Positions 15,603-24,223 of a stretch of DNA of 64,000 nt are shown piece after piece. The translations under genes were made by a program, and so were the position numbers. The stretch is from Mycolicibacterium austroafricanum (lineage in GTDB: Bacteria; Actinomycetota; Actinomycetes; Mycobacteriales; Mycobacteriaceae). The stretch spans positions 238,398 through 302,397 of the forward strand of contig NZ_CACSIP010000034.1 of the NCBI RefSeq assembly GCF_902705885.1, read 5' to 3'. The first letter of the stretch is position 1. Every line of letters begins with the position of its first letter. Below the pieces are notes generated by a model. It did not search any database. It was not told the origin of the DNA and saw only the letters and a list, made by a program, of their open reading frames with translations.

Positions 15603-17843
15603 ATGTCGGAGTTGGAGGAGTTCGGTGACGAGCATGCTCCCGAACCGGTAGAGCCGACCTATGCCGAGCACCTCCACCCCGCCCGCCCCCGGACGTTGCG
15701 GTTCCGGCCCCGCGTCAAGGCTCCTTTCGCGCGCCGGTCGATCGCCCAGGACGGGTCGGCCAACGGCAACAACCCCGCGTACGTCGAGTGGTTGCGCGCA
15801 CAGTCGATGCTCGCCGACGCCAACGAGATCAGCCAGCAGTTCTCCGGCCAGGGATCGATGTGGCAGAACCCGTACGCCACCCCGAATCCGCGCGCCGCGG
15901 TGGACACCGCGTCGGTCTGGTTCACCGCCTACCCGCTGTCGTTGATCACCCGGCCCGCCGAGTCGTTCCTCAAGGCCATGGCCAACGACGAGATGTGGCA
16001 GGCCTTCGCCGAGATCGGCATCGAGGCGATCCACACCGGTCCGGTGAAGCGGGCGGGCGGCATCTCGGGCTGGCAGTACACCCCGAGTGTGGACGGCCAC
16101 TTCGACCGGATCAGCACCCAGATCGATCCCGCCTTCGGGACCGAGGACGAGTTCCGTCAGATGTGTGCCACCGCAACCTGGTACGGCGGCACCATCATCG
16201 ACGACATCGTGCCCGGCCACACCGGTAAGGGAGCGGACTTCCGGCTGGCCGAGATGAAGTACGCGGATTACCCGGGCATCTACCACATGGTGGAGATCGA
16301 TCCGCGGGACTGGCATGAGCTGCCGAAGGTGCCCGCCGGTGCGGACTCGGTCAACATCGACGCCGCCACCGAGGAGTGGCTTGCCAAGGCGGGCTACATC
16401 ATTGGGCGTCTCCAACGGGTCATCTTCTACGCGGAGGGCGTCAAGGAGACGAACTGGAGCGTCACCCGGCCGGTCACGGGCATCGACGGGGTCGAGCGTC
16501 GCTGGGTCTACCTGCACTACTTCAAAGACGGTCAGCCGTCCATCAACTGGCTGGACCCGTCGTTCGCCGGCATGCGGATGGTCATCGGCGACGCCCTGCA
16601 CTCACTGGCCGACCTCGGCACCGGGGCACTGCGTCTGGACGCCAACGGTTTCCTGGGAGTCGAGAAGGCCGCGTCCGAAGGCAGCAGCGCATGGTCGGAA
16701 GGCCATCCGCTGTCCGAGGCGGCCAACCACCTCATCGCGAGCATGGTGCGCAAGGTCGGCGGGTTCACCTTCCAGGAACTCAATCTCACCATCGACGACA
16801 TCCGCCAGATCGGCGAGGCGGGTGCGGACCTGTCCTACGACTTCGTGAATCGGCCCGCCTACCACCATGCGCTGGCCACCGCGGACACCGAATTCCTCCG
16901 GCTGACGCTGCGCACCACCCTCGAGTTGGGCGTCGACCCGGCGTCGCTGGTGCATGCGTTGCAGAACCACGACGAACTCACCTACGAACTGCTGCACTGG
17001 GAGAACGGTCACCGCGACGACATCTACACCTACAAGGCGGCCGAACTCACGGGTGAAGAGATCGCCCACGCGGTGCGCAGCGATCTGATCGAGCGTCTGA
17101 CGGGCCCCGACGCGCCGTACAACAGCCTGTTCACCACGAACGGGATCGCGTGCACGACGGCGACGGTGGTGGCTGCGGCGCTCGACATCCGCGAACTCGA
17201 CGCGATCGAGGACATCGACCTCATCCGGCGCGCGCACCTGCTGCTGGCGATGTTCAACGCGCTGCAGCCGGGGGTGTTCGCGCTGTCCGGGTGGGATCTG
17301 TGCGGAATGCTGACGCTGCCGATCAGCAAAGTGCCCGAACTCGTTTCCGGCGGCGACACCCGGTGGATCAACCGGGCGGCTCACGATCTGATGGGTATCA
17401 ACCCGCACGCGCATCAGTCGACCGCCGGCATGCCGCGGGGCCGCAGCCTCTACGGAACGCTGCCCGAACAGCTCGCCGACGACACCAGCTTCGTGCGTCA
17501 GTTGCAGGCGATCCTCAAGGTGCGATCGCACTACGGGGTGGCGACCAGCCGCCAGCTCGACATCCCGGAGGTGTCCCACCGCGGGATGCTGGTTCTGGTT
17601 CACGAGCTCGACGGGGAGGGACGCCTGCAGCTGACCGTGCTGAACTTCGCCAACGAGCCGATCGCCGGGACGGTGCGCTCGGAGCACCTACCCCCGGGGG
17701 CGCGGGTGTCGGACATGTTCACCGGCCACGAACTGGCAGCCGTCGACGATCTGCACAGCTTCGCTGTCGAGTTGACCCCGCTGCACGGGATGTCGCTGTT
17801 GGTGGAAAGCCAGGGCGAGGACGATCCCGTCCAGCTGGCCTAG
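15603..17843 (+). CDS. Trehalose-synthase-like GH13 glucosyltransferase
   Basis: A 746-residue GH13-family enzyme related to TreS, which interconverts maltose and trehalose. Conserved regions are visible: DIVPGHTGKGADF (region I, about residue 201), LRLDANGF with the nucleophile Asp (about 342), FQELNL with the acid/base Glu (about 392) and LQNHDELTYELL (about 460), the last nearly the TreS signature NHDELTLE. A C-terminal beta domain follows. Start ATG 15603 is preceded by AGGAGGAG. It is longer and more divergent than the main mycobacterial TreS and has no maltokinase gene beside it, so its substrate may differ. Convergent with the next gene, sharing 4 bases at the stops. Confidence 0.85.
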   Translation: MSELEEFGDEHAPEPVEPTYAEHLHPARPRTLRFRPRVKAPFARRSIAQDGSANGNNPAYVEWLRAQSMLADANEISQQFSGQGSMWQNPYATPNPRAAVDTASVWFTAYPLSLITRPAESFLKAMANDEMWQAFAEIGIEAIHTGPVKRAGGISGWQYTPSVDGHFDRISTQIDPAFGTEDEFRQMCATATWYGGTIIDDIVPGHTGKGADFRLAEMKYADYPGIYHMVEIDPRDWHELPKVPAGADSVNIDAATEEWLAKAGYIIGRLQRVIFYAEGVKETNWSVTRPVTGIDGVERRWVYLHYFKDGQPSINWLDPSFAGMRMVIGDALHSLADLGTGALRLDANGFLGVEKAASEGSSAWSEGHPLSEAANHLIASMVRKVGGFTFQELNLTIDDIRQIGEAGADLSYDFVNRPAYHHALATADTEFLRLTLRTTLELGVDPASLVHALQNHDELTYELLHWENGHRDDIYTYKAAELTGEEIAHAVRSDLIERLTGPDAPYNSLFTTNGIACTTATVVAAALDIRELDAIEDIDLIRRAHLLLAMFNALQPGVFALSGWDLCGMLTLPISKVPELVSGGDTRWINRAAHDLMGINPHAHQSTAGMPRGRSLYGTLPEQLADDTSFVRQLQAILKVRSHYGVATSRQLDIPEVSHRGMLVLVHELDGEGRLQLTVLNFANEPIAGTVRSEHLPPGARVSDMFTGHELAAVDDLHSFAVELTPLHGMSLLVESQGEDDPVQLA

Positions 17844-18394
17844 CGCGCGGGTTGCCCGCCGGGGCGGTTCAACAGCGAGAAGAACTGGTGGGAAGGGTCG
17901 TTCGCGTCCGGGGTACCCCGCGGAGTCCCGCTGCTGATCGGGTGGCTGAAGTCGACGGTCGAGGGGTCGTTCACCTGGCTCCAGTCGGTGACGATCTTGC
18001 GCTCGACGAATTTCCATGTCCCGTCGTGGTTCTCGTACTTGTCGAGGTAGCGCCCGCCGACGATGACGTCGACGTCGTGGTCGCCGCCGTTGAGGGTGTG
18101 GGTGGCGACGGAGTAGACCTCACCTTCAGCGGTCGTGCCGCTGATGGCGAAGTTCACCGTCGTGACGTGATGTTGCATGGACCGGATGTAGGGCCGAGCG
18201 GCGGCGAGCTCGGCGAGGAACGCCTCGGTCGACCCCGCGGAGAAGGCACCGTGGTCGTCTGTGGCGTCGTGATGGTAGAGGCTGCGTAGTTCCGCGAGGT
18301 CACCCCGATCGACGGCACGGCAGTAGCTGTGGACGAGCTTGCGCAACTGGTACTCGTCGAGCATCTCCTGCAGCAGCGCTTCCGATGGTGCCAT
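17840..18394 (-). CDS. SnoaL-like / NTF2-fold protein
   Basis: A 184-residue protein of the nuclear-transport-factor-2-like fold (SnoaL_4 type): N-terminal helices LVHSYCRAVDRGDLAELRSL, Asp/His-rich YHHDATDDHGAFSAG, then a curved sheet with SMQHHVTTVNFAISG and GRYLDKYENHDGTWKFVERK. Such proteins are cofactor-free dehydratases/isomerases or binding domains in steroid and aromatic metabolism. Substrate unknown. No operon partner; its end overlaps the GH13 stop. Confidence 0.82.
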   Translation of the reverse strand: MAPSEALLQEMLDEYQLRKLVHSYCRAVDRGDLAELRSLYHHDATDDHGAFSAGSTEAFLAELAAARPYIRSMQHHVTTVNFAISGTTAEGEVYSVATHTLNGGDHDVDVIVGGRYLDKYENHDGTWKFVERKIVTDWSQVNDPSTVDFSHPISSGTPRGTPDANDPSHQFFSLLNRPGGQPAR

Positions 18395-18424
18395 CGCGAC
18401 TCAGCCTAACCGGGTGGCAGGCCG

Positions 18425-19381
18425 TCAGGACTTGTCGCGTAGCCGCACCAGCCGCGTGGTGGAGCTCTCGTCCAACTCCACGACCTCGGCGCGCGATCGC
18501 AGGAAATCGCTGAAGGACTTGAACCCCAACGACTTCTCGCTGAACGACGGGTCCATGCGCTTCATCTGGGCCTTCACCGCGGAGTTGTGCAGCCAGTCAA
18601 CGTCGTCCTTCTCCAGTCCGATGCGCAGCGCACGGGTCAGCAGCCCGGTGGCCGTGACCTGCGGATCCGGCTCATCCTGTGTGTCGGAGCCGTCGGAGCC
18701 GTCCGTGGCATCCGAAGACCCCGAAGAATCCGAGGAGCCCGAGGACCCCGAGGACTTGGACCGCCCGGACCGTCGTCTCGGTGCCGGCTTGTCACCGGCC
18801 GTGTCGGCCGGGGCGGAACTGGGTTCGATCGCCGGTACTCCGGGCAGCGTGTCGTAGGTGACGAACTCGTCGCAGGCCGCCGCGAGCATCCGACTCGACG
18901 ACCCGGCCACCCCGATACCGACCACATAGCGGCCGAGGCGCTTGCACCGCTGGGCCAGCGCGATGTAGTCGGAGTCGCCGGCGACGATCACCACATGTGT
19001 CAGGTCGGGCAGCCGGAACATGTCCTCGACCGCGTCGACGGCCAGCCTGATGTCGGCCCCGTTCTTCCCGTAGGCCGCCGCGGGGAACAGTTGCACCAGC
19101 TCGACCGCGCGTCCCACCAGTTGACCGCGGTAACCCGCGTTGATCTCGGCCGACCAGTCGGCATAAGCCCGGGTCAGCACCAGGGTTCCGAAGGAGGACG
19201 CGAAATCGATGATCGCGCCGACGTCGACGGTGGCCCGCGCGAGCCGGCTCGGGTCGTCGTCCAGCCCCTTGGCCTTGTCGCGCTGAAAGGAGTTGCGGCC
19301 GTTGACCTGGTCGTACCGCGAGATCACGATGTTGTCGAAGTCGAGGTACACCGCAACGCGGGCCGCGCCGGATTCCGTCAT
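18425..19381 (-). CDS. NYN-domain nuclease-like protein with C-terminal LOTUS/OST-HTH domain
   Basis: A 318-residue protein. The N-terminal NYN (PIN-like) domain carries the acidic residues of a metal-dependent RNase: VYLDFDNI (about 11-18), GADIRLAVDAVEDMF (about 107-121) and VIVAGDSDYIALAQR (about 131-145). A Ser/Asp/Gly-rich low-complexity linker (about 190-235) leads to a C-terminal LOTUS-type helical domain (about 240-318, LHNSAVKAQMKRMDPSFSEK, GFKSFSDFL), which binds RNA in other proteins. This suggests an RNA-processing or decay role. Start ATG 19381 is only 36 bases from the first possible start of the divergent gene. Confidence 0.87.
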   Translation of the reverse strand: MTESGAARVAVYLDFDNIVISRYDQVNGRNSFQRDKAKGLDDDPSRLARATVDVGAIIDFASSFGTLVLTRAYADWSAEINAGYRGQLVGRAVELVQLFPAAAYGKNGADIRLAVDAVEDMFRLPDLTHVVIVAGDSDYIALAQRCKRLGRYVVGIGVAGSSSRMLAAACDEFVTYDTLPGVPAIEPSSAPADTAGDKPAPRRRSGRSKSSGSSGSSDSSGSSDATDGSDGSDTQDEPDPQVTATGLLTRALRIGLEKDDVDWLHNSAVKAQMKRMDPSFSEKSLGFKSFSDFLRSRAEVVELDESSTTRLVRLRDKS

Positions 19382-19417
19382 GGCCCCAGTGTGCTCGATG
19401 AACCGCCGGGGTAGTCC

Positions 19418-20911
19418 ATGACCCGTGAGGATTCACTCAAGACACCCCCGCAACGCGGCTCATCGCGCACCATGAGAATGGTGAGCAGCACCGCGACGGC
19501 TCCTGAGCCGACCCGACACACCGTGCTGGCCGAGGCCGACAGCGGTGCCTACCACTCGCTGCGGCAGCGGCCCGTGACCCGAGCCGAGCGTTATGCGCTG
19601 GGCAAGAGCCTGCGCAAGCGGGTGCCCCGGCGATCGATGGCCGACTGGAGTCCACCGGCGGGCCGCCCCGACCCGATCGAGCTGATCGATGCCAACCATC
19701 GAGGTCGGCTGGAACGGCTGATCCCGGTCCGGGTGGGGCGCATGGTCGCCTCGCCGTACGGATTTCTGCGCGGCACCGCGGTGGTGATGGCCGACGACGT
19801 GGCCAGGCTGCCGTCGACCGGCATCAGGCCGGTGGTCTGCGGCGATTCGCACCTGGGCAACTTCGGCTTCTACGCATCGCCGGAACGCGACCTGGTGATC
19901 GACCTCAACGACTTCGACGAGGCGCACCCGGGTGGCTGGGAGTGGGACCTGCGTCGCCTGGTGGCCAGCATCTGGGTGGCCGGTCGCCACAACGGCGCCT
20001 CCGAGGACGACTGCGGCTCCGCGGTGCGCTCCTGCGTCTCGGCGTACCGGCGGGAACTGCGCCGACTGTCCGACGAGCCACTGTTCTCGCGCTCCTTCAC
20101 CCGGCTGGACGTCGACCAGTTGGAGGGCGAGGCAGCCGGTCCGCTGGCCGATGAGGTACGGCGGTCGGCCAAACGGGCGCGCAACCGCACCAGCGACCGT
20201 GCGCTGCCGCGATTCACCGAGGAGGTCGACGGTGTCCGCAAGATCGTCGAAGAGCCGCCGCTGATCACCCGGCTACCGCAGCGCGAGGCCGACGCGCTGG
20301 CCGAGGCGCTCGACGAATACCTGCCCACTCTGTCCACGCACTGGCGGCGCGTGCTGGGCGGCTACACGCTGCTCGACGTCGCGCAGAAGGTCGTCGGGGT
20401 GGGCAGCGTCGGCCTGCGCGCCTATGTCGCCCTGCTGGAGGGCTCCTCGCCGGAGGACGTGGTCTTCCTGCAGCTCAAACAGGCCCGCCGCTCGGTGCTG
20501 GCGCGCCACGTGCACGGCGAATCCGCCCTGCACGCCCACCAGGGCCAACGCGTGGTGGAGTACCAGCAGGCGCTGCAGACGGTCAGCGATCCGCTGCTGG
20601 GCTGGACCACCGTGGACGGCCTGCAGTACTACGTGCGGCAATTCCGCAACATGAAGGGGACCATCCCGCTGGACGCGATGGACTCCAAGGCGCTCATCGA
20701 CTACACGGGTGTGGTGGGTCAGCTGCTGGCCAAGGGGCACGCCCGCACCAGCGGCGCCTCGATGATCGCGGGCTACCTGGGGCACTCGAAGAAGGTGGAC
20801 GACGCGCTGGCCACCTTCGCCCGAAGGTACGCCGACCAGACCGAAGCCGACCACGCCGCGCTGGTGGCCGCCGTGGACCGGGGGCGGTTGCCGGTCGAGC
20901 GGGGTGTCTAG
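19418..20911 (+). CDS. DUF2252 family protein
   Basis: A 497-residue protein of the DUF2252 family, which has a kinase-like fold. Visible blocks include MVASPYGFLRGTAVVMADD, VCGDSHLGNFGFYASPERD (a catalytic-loop-like D-x-H-x-x-N), LVIDLNDFDEAHPGGWEWDL (DFD-like) and VLARHVHGESALHAHQGQRV. The biochemical role is unknown; a phosphotransferase-like activity is inferred from these motifs. The start is uncertain: ATG 19418 gives the longest protein, but ATG 19472 or 19478 would leave more room for a promoter shared with the divergent NYN gene. Confidence 0.85.
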   Translation: MTREDSLKTPPQRGSSRTMRMVSSTATAPEPTRHTVLAEADSGAYHSLRQRPVTRAERYALGKSLRKRVPRRSMADWSPPAGRPDPIELIDANHRGRLERLIPVRVGRMVASPYGFLRGTAVVMADDVARLPSTGIRPVVCGDSHLGNFGFYASPERDLVIDLNDFDEAHPGGWEWDLRRLVASIWVAGRHNGASEDDCGSAVRSCVSAYRRELRRLSDEPLFSRSFTRLDVDQLEGEAAGPLADEVRRSAKRARNRTSDRALPRFTEEVDGVRKIVEEPPLITRLPQREADALAEALDEYLPTLSTHWRRVLGGYTLLDVAQKVVGVGSVGLRAYVALLEGSSPEDVVFLQLKQARRSVLARHVHGESALHAHQGQRVVEYQQALQTVSDPLLGWTTVDGLQYYVRQFRNMKGTIPLDAMDSKALIDYTGVVGQLLAKGHARTSGASMIAGYLGHSKKVDDALATFARRYADQTEADHAALVAAVDRGRLPVERGV

Positions 20912-20991
20912 TTTTCGACGAGGCGGCGCAGGTTGTCGAGGCTGGCCGACAGCGCCGACCCGCCAGACGTAACGGCGGGTAGCCTGAGGCC

Positions 20992-22035
20992 ATCCCCATC
21001 CCGAGTGCGCCCACCGGCCCGATCCGCGTCGCGCTGCTCGCACCGATTGCGTGGCGGACGCCGCCACGTCACTACGGGCCGTGGGAGCAGTTCGCCTCGT
21101 TGCTCACCGAAGGTCTGGTGGCGGCCGGCCACCACGTCACCCTGTTCGCGACCGCGGACTCGATCACCACCGCCGCGCTGCACGCGACGGCACCGGCCGG
21201 ATGGTCCGAGGACGTGACGATCGACGCCAAGGTCGCCGAATGTCTGCACATCGCGTCGGTCTTCGAACGCGCCGACGATTTCGACGTCATCCACAACGGG
21301 TTCGACTTCCTGCCACTCACCTACAGCGCCCTGATCGCGACGCCGGTCGTCACGACGATCCACGGCTTCTCGTCGCCACGGATCGTTCCGGTCTACGAGC
21401 GCTACGACGGCAGCACCGCCTACGTGTCGATCAGCGATGCCGACCGACACCCGAATCTGACCTATGCCGCCACCATCCACCACGGCATCGACACCGGCGG
21501 GTTCACCACCCACCCCGATCCCGGCGAGCATCTGTTGTTCTTCGGGCGGATCCACCCCGACAAGGGCACCGCGGATGCGATCGAGGTCGCCCGCCGGTCC
21601 GGCCGGCGTCTCGACATCGCCGGAATAATCCAGGACGAGAGGTACTTTCGTGATCAGGTCGCTCCACACATCGATGGCGACCGGGTGCGTTACCTCGGCG
21701 CCGTCGACGCGGCCGGGCGTGCCGAGGTTCTCGGTGGCGCGCACGCACTGCTGCACCTGATCGACTTCGATGAACCCTTCGGCTACAGCGTGGTGGAGGC
21801 GATGGCCTGCGGCACACCGGTGATCGCGAATGCGCGAGGTTCGATGAGTGAGCTGATCACCCCTGGCGTCACCGGCTCATTGGTCATCGACATCGACTCC
21901 GCGGTTGCCGCCGTCGCCGCCGTCACGGATCTGGACCGCAGCCGGATCGCCGAGATCGCCGACGAGCGCTTCGCGGTCGAGACGATGGTCGAGAAGTACG
22001 TCGACGTGTATCGCGCAATCATCGATCGGTCGTGA
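20992..22035 (+). CDS. GT4-family glycosyltransferase with no canonical start codon
   Basis: A retaining GT-B glycosyltransferase. The C-terminal donor-binding half has LLFFGRIHPDKGTADAIEVA, VRYLGAVDAAGR and the signature FDEPFGYSVVEAMACGTPVI with its paired Glu. The first in-frame standard start is TTG 21100, which would cut off the N-terminal Rossmann strand: upstream codons encode PIRVALLAPIAWRTPPRHYG and PWEQFAS, exactly the family N-terminus. The frame is open back to a TAG at 20980, with no ATG, GTG or TTG. ATC 20992 (AIPIPSAPTGP) is used as a provisional start after TGAGG. The acceptor is unknown. Confidence 0.78.
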   Translation: MPIPSAPTGPIRVALLAPIAWRTPPRHYGPWEQFASLLTEGLVAAGHHVTLFATADSITTAALHATAPAGWSEDVTIDAKVAECLHIASVFERADDFDVIHNGFDFLPLTYSALIATPVVTTIHGFSSPRIVPVYERYDGSTAYVSISDADRHPNLTYAATIHHGIDTGGFTTHPDPGEHLLFFGRIHPDKGTADAIEVARRSGRRLDIAGIIQDERYFRDQVAPHIDGDRVRYLGAVDAAGRAEVLGGAHALLHLIDFDEPFGYSVVEAMACGTPVIANARGSMSELITPGVTGSLVIDIDSAVAAVAAVTDLDRSRIAEIADERFAVETMVEKYVDVYRAIIDRS

Positions 22036-22069
22036 AACCCTCTCTGAGGCAACATGAATCGGGTGCCGT

Positions 22070-22429
22070 TCAGGCGCAGCAGTCGGGGTTGAGCACCGCG
22101 CACAAGGCGCCGACCGCGTCGCTCGCGACTCGGTGGTAGACGCGCATGCCCCGCCGGTCGGATTCGACGAAGCCGGCGCGCCGAAGTTGTGCCAGGTGAT
22201 GGCTGACGGTGGATTCGCTGAGCCCGAGGACGTCGGCGAGCTCTCCGCTGTTCTGCGCGCCGGAGGCCGAACTGTAGAGCAGCGACATGATCTTCACCCT
22301 CGCCGGGTCCGCCAGCGCCTTCAGGCGCAGCGCCACCTGAAGCGCATCGTCGTCGCTCATCGGCCCGGCCGCGACGGGTGCGCAGCACACCGGTGCGGAG
22401 ATGTCGACGGTCGGCAGTGTCTTGGGCAC
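22070..22429 (-). CDS. ArsR/SmtB-family metalloregulator
   Basis: A 119-residue winged-helix repressor, probably As(III)-responsive. The HTH is SGELADVLGLSESTVSHHLA, then QLRRAGFVESDRRGMRVYHR. Cys pairs at the N-terminus (VCCAP) and C-terminus (NPDCCA) are likely metalloid ligands. GTG 22429 (VPKTLPTVDISAP) is preferred over ATG 22456 because the latter would overlap the operator-like palindrome. It is divergent from arsI, the arrangement of Rv2640c and cadI (Rv2641) in M. tuberculosis, and presumably represses both genes. Confidence 0.9.
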   Translation of the reverse strand: MPKTLPTVDISAPVCCAPVAAGPMSDDDALQVALRLKALADPARVKIMSLLYSSASGAQNSGELADVLGLSESTVSHHLAQLRRAGFVESDRRGMRVYHRVASDAVGALCAVLNPDCCA

Positions 22430-22449
22430 GGTTCGATTCTGCCAGAGGA

Positions 22450-22463
22450 TTGACATATATCAA
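22450..22463. promoter_or_regulatory. Operator-like palindrome between arsR and arsI
   Basis: TTGACATATATCAA is a near-perfect AT-rich inverted repeat in otherwise GC-rich DNA, 20 bases upstream of the arsR start. A related half-site occurs at about 22493-22505 (TTCGATATAAGTC). It is the expected site for ArsR-type repressors, but binding is inferred. Confidence 0.6.
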
Positions 22464-22526
22464 AAAGGTGGCAGGGTGGCGGTAGCGCGCTAATTCGATA
22501 TAAGTCTCACAGGTATGGAGGTTCTC

Positions 22527-22994
22527 ATGTCCCGAGTTCAACTCGCCCTCAACGTCGACGACCTCGACGCGGCGATCACGTTCTACTCCAAGCTGTTCAA
22601 CACCGCACCCGCCAAGATCAAGGACGGGTACGCCAACTTCGCGGTCGCCGAACCGCCGCTCAAACTGGTTCTCATCGAGAACCCGGGCAAAGGCGGTTCG
22701 CTCAACCACCTCGGCGTCGAGGTATCGACGAGCGAGGCCGTGCACACCGAGATCGGCCGGCTCAGCGCGGAGGGTCTCTTCACCGAGGAGGAGATGAACA
22801 CCACCTGCTGTTTCGCCACCCAGGACAAGGTGTGGGTCGCCGGGCCGGCAGGGGAGAAGTGGGAGGTCTACACCGTGTTGTCGGACTCCGACGTGTTCGG
22901 CACCAGCCCGCAGCACACCGAGGGCGGTACCGCTGAGACCGACGTGTGCTGCGGCGCCGATGTGGGGGAAAAGGCGGAAAACGCCTGCTGCTGA
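22527..22994 (+). CDS. arsI: ArsI/CadI-family C-As lyase (vicinal oxygen chelate)
   Basis: A 155-residue VOC-fold metalloenzyme. It has the ArsI/CadI start VQLALNVDDLDAAITFYSKL, a metal His in GGSLNHLGVEV, the vicinal Cys pair of ArsI in NTTCCFATQDKVWV (which binds trivalent organoarsenicals) and GEKWEVYTVLSDSD with the third ligand. The C-terminus adds two more Cys pairs (DVCCGAD, ENACC). ArsI cleaves the C-As bond of methylarsenite; the M. tuberculosis homologue is called CadI. ATG 22527 is chosen because GGAGG lies 5 bases upstream. Confidence 0.88.
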   Translation: MSRVQLALNVDDLDAAITFYSKLFNTAPAKIKDGYANFAVAEPPLKLVLIENPGKGGSLNHLGVEVSTSEAVHTEIGRLSAEGLFTEEEMNTTCCFATQDKVWVAGPAGEKWEVYTVLSDSDVFGTSPQHTEGGTAETDVCCGADVGEKAENACC

Positions 22995-23149
22995 CGAATA
23001 CCGTGATCTGCTGCGGTCCAGACGACGGCTCCATAGATTGGTAGCGAGATCGGCCACCCACGCGCCGACGCGTCAGAGGTGCAGGGTGTGATGTCGAGGA
23101 TCAAGAGGCAGATGAGGCCGGCCGGAATGCGGCCGCTGCCGCCTCCGCC
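22995..23149. other. Intergenic region upstream of the kinase gene
   Basis: 155 bases with no recognisable gene, site or repeat; presumably promoter of the phosphotransferase gene. Confidence 0.4.
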
Positions 23150-24202
23150 ATGACCGTGCCGATTCGTCCCGACGACATCACCACCGAGGTGTTCCGGTCG
23201 TTGACCGGCCTGTCCGGCGTCACCGGTGTGCACCTCCTCGGTGCCGATCACGGCACCGCCGTGCGGGCGCGTCTGGAGGTGACGGGTCCGCCCGGCACGC
23301 CGCGGCGGGTGTTCGCCAAGTTGACGCCCACCCGGCCGGTGGAACGGCTGTTCGACAACGTGATGCGGTTGGGACGCAACGAGGTCGAGGTCTACCGGCG
23401 ACTGGGCCCAGATCTCGGTGACGTGGCACCGGCGGTCTACGGTGCGGCCTCGGGCGGGGGCAGGTCTGTGCTGTTGATGGAGGACCTGGCGCCGGCAGGC
23501 GCGCGCTTCGGCGACGTCGCCGGGTCGTGCACGCCGGACGAGGCCGTCGCGGTGGCCAGGGCGCTCGCCGGGTTCCACGCGATGTTCTGGCAGTCGGCCC
23601 GGTTCACGGCGGATCTGGCGGCGTTCACTCCACCCGCAGCCAGGTCGGTGTCGTGGGGCCCGCAGACCTGGCGGCTGGTGGCGCTGCTGCCCCGCCGCTA
23701 CCACGACGTCGTCCCGCCCGCGGTCCGCGCCGACGCCGCCATCGTGCGCACCCGGCGAAGGGCCGTCGCTGCGGCGCTTCGCGATTTTCCGCTGACGTTC
23801 CTGCACGGTGACACCCACCGGGGCAACATCTGTTTCCTCGGCGCCCGTCCTGTCCTGTTCGACTGGCAGGTCGCCGCGCAGGGCCCCGGCCTCAAGGACC
23901 TCGCCTACTTCGCCGTCACGTCGCTGGACCCCGACCTGCGGCGCAGCATCGAACGCGAACTACTCACCGAGTACCTCGACGCACTGTCCGCGCGATCCGG
24001 GCCACGGCTGCCGTTCGAACAGGCCTGGGACGACTACCGGATGCTCGCGGTGACCGCCTACATCGCCGCCGCAGTCACCGCCGCTTTCAGTGGGCGGCTG
24101 CAGGGGGAGGACGTGACCCGCGCCGGGCTCGACCGCGGCGCGCAGGCCGTGCAGGACCTCGATTCGTTCGCCGAGCTCCGGCGGCGCATCGGCGAGCGGT
24201 GA
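23150..24202 (+). CDS. Aminoglycoside-phosphotransferase-like kinase
   Basis: A 350-residue protein of the APH/ecdysteroid-kinase-like superfamily. Visible are a lobe linker SVLLMEDLAPAGARFGDVAG, the catalytic loop LTFLHGDTHRGNICF (HGDxHxxN, about residues 218-232) and the metal-binding LFDWQVAAQGPGLKDLAYF (DxQ, about 237-255). The substrate is unlikely to be an antibiotic; relatives phosphorylate small alcohols. ATG 23150 is the first start after a stop-free stretch. The next gene begins 21 bases downstream. Confidence 0.83.
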   Translation: MTVPIRPDDITTEVFRSLTGLSGVTGVHLLGADHGTAVRARLEVTGPPGTPRRVFAKLTPTRPVERLFDNVMRLGRNEVEVYRRLGPDLGDVAPAVYGAASGGGRSVLLMEDLAPAGARFGDVAGSCTPDEAVAVARALAGFHAMFWQSARFTADLAAFTPPAARSVSWGPQTWRLVALLPRRYHDVVPPAVRADAAIVRTRRRAVAAALRDFPLTFLHGDTHRGNICFLGARPVLFDWQVAAQGPGLKDLAYFAVTSLDPDLRRSIERELLTEYLDALSARSGPRLPFEQAWDDYRMLAVTAYIAAAVTAAFSGRLQGEDVTRAGLDRGAQAVQDLDSFAELRRRIGER

Positions 24203-24223
24203 AAAGACCCGTACTCTTCCACC

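Noticed and set aside
20908..20985. Minus-strand peptide SASLDNLRRLVEN ending at 20908, as tail of a gene
   Set aside because: Looks protein-like but the frame upstream is antisense to the glycosyltransferase and no further homology is visible; too short to annotate.
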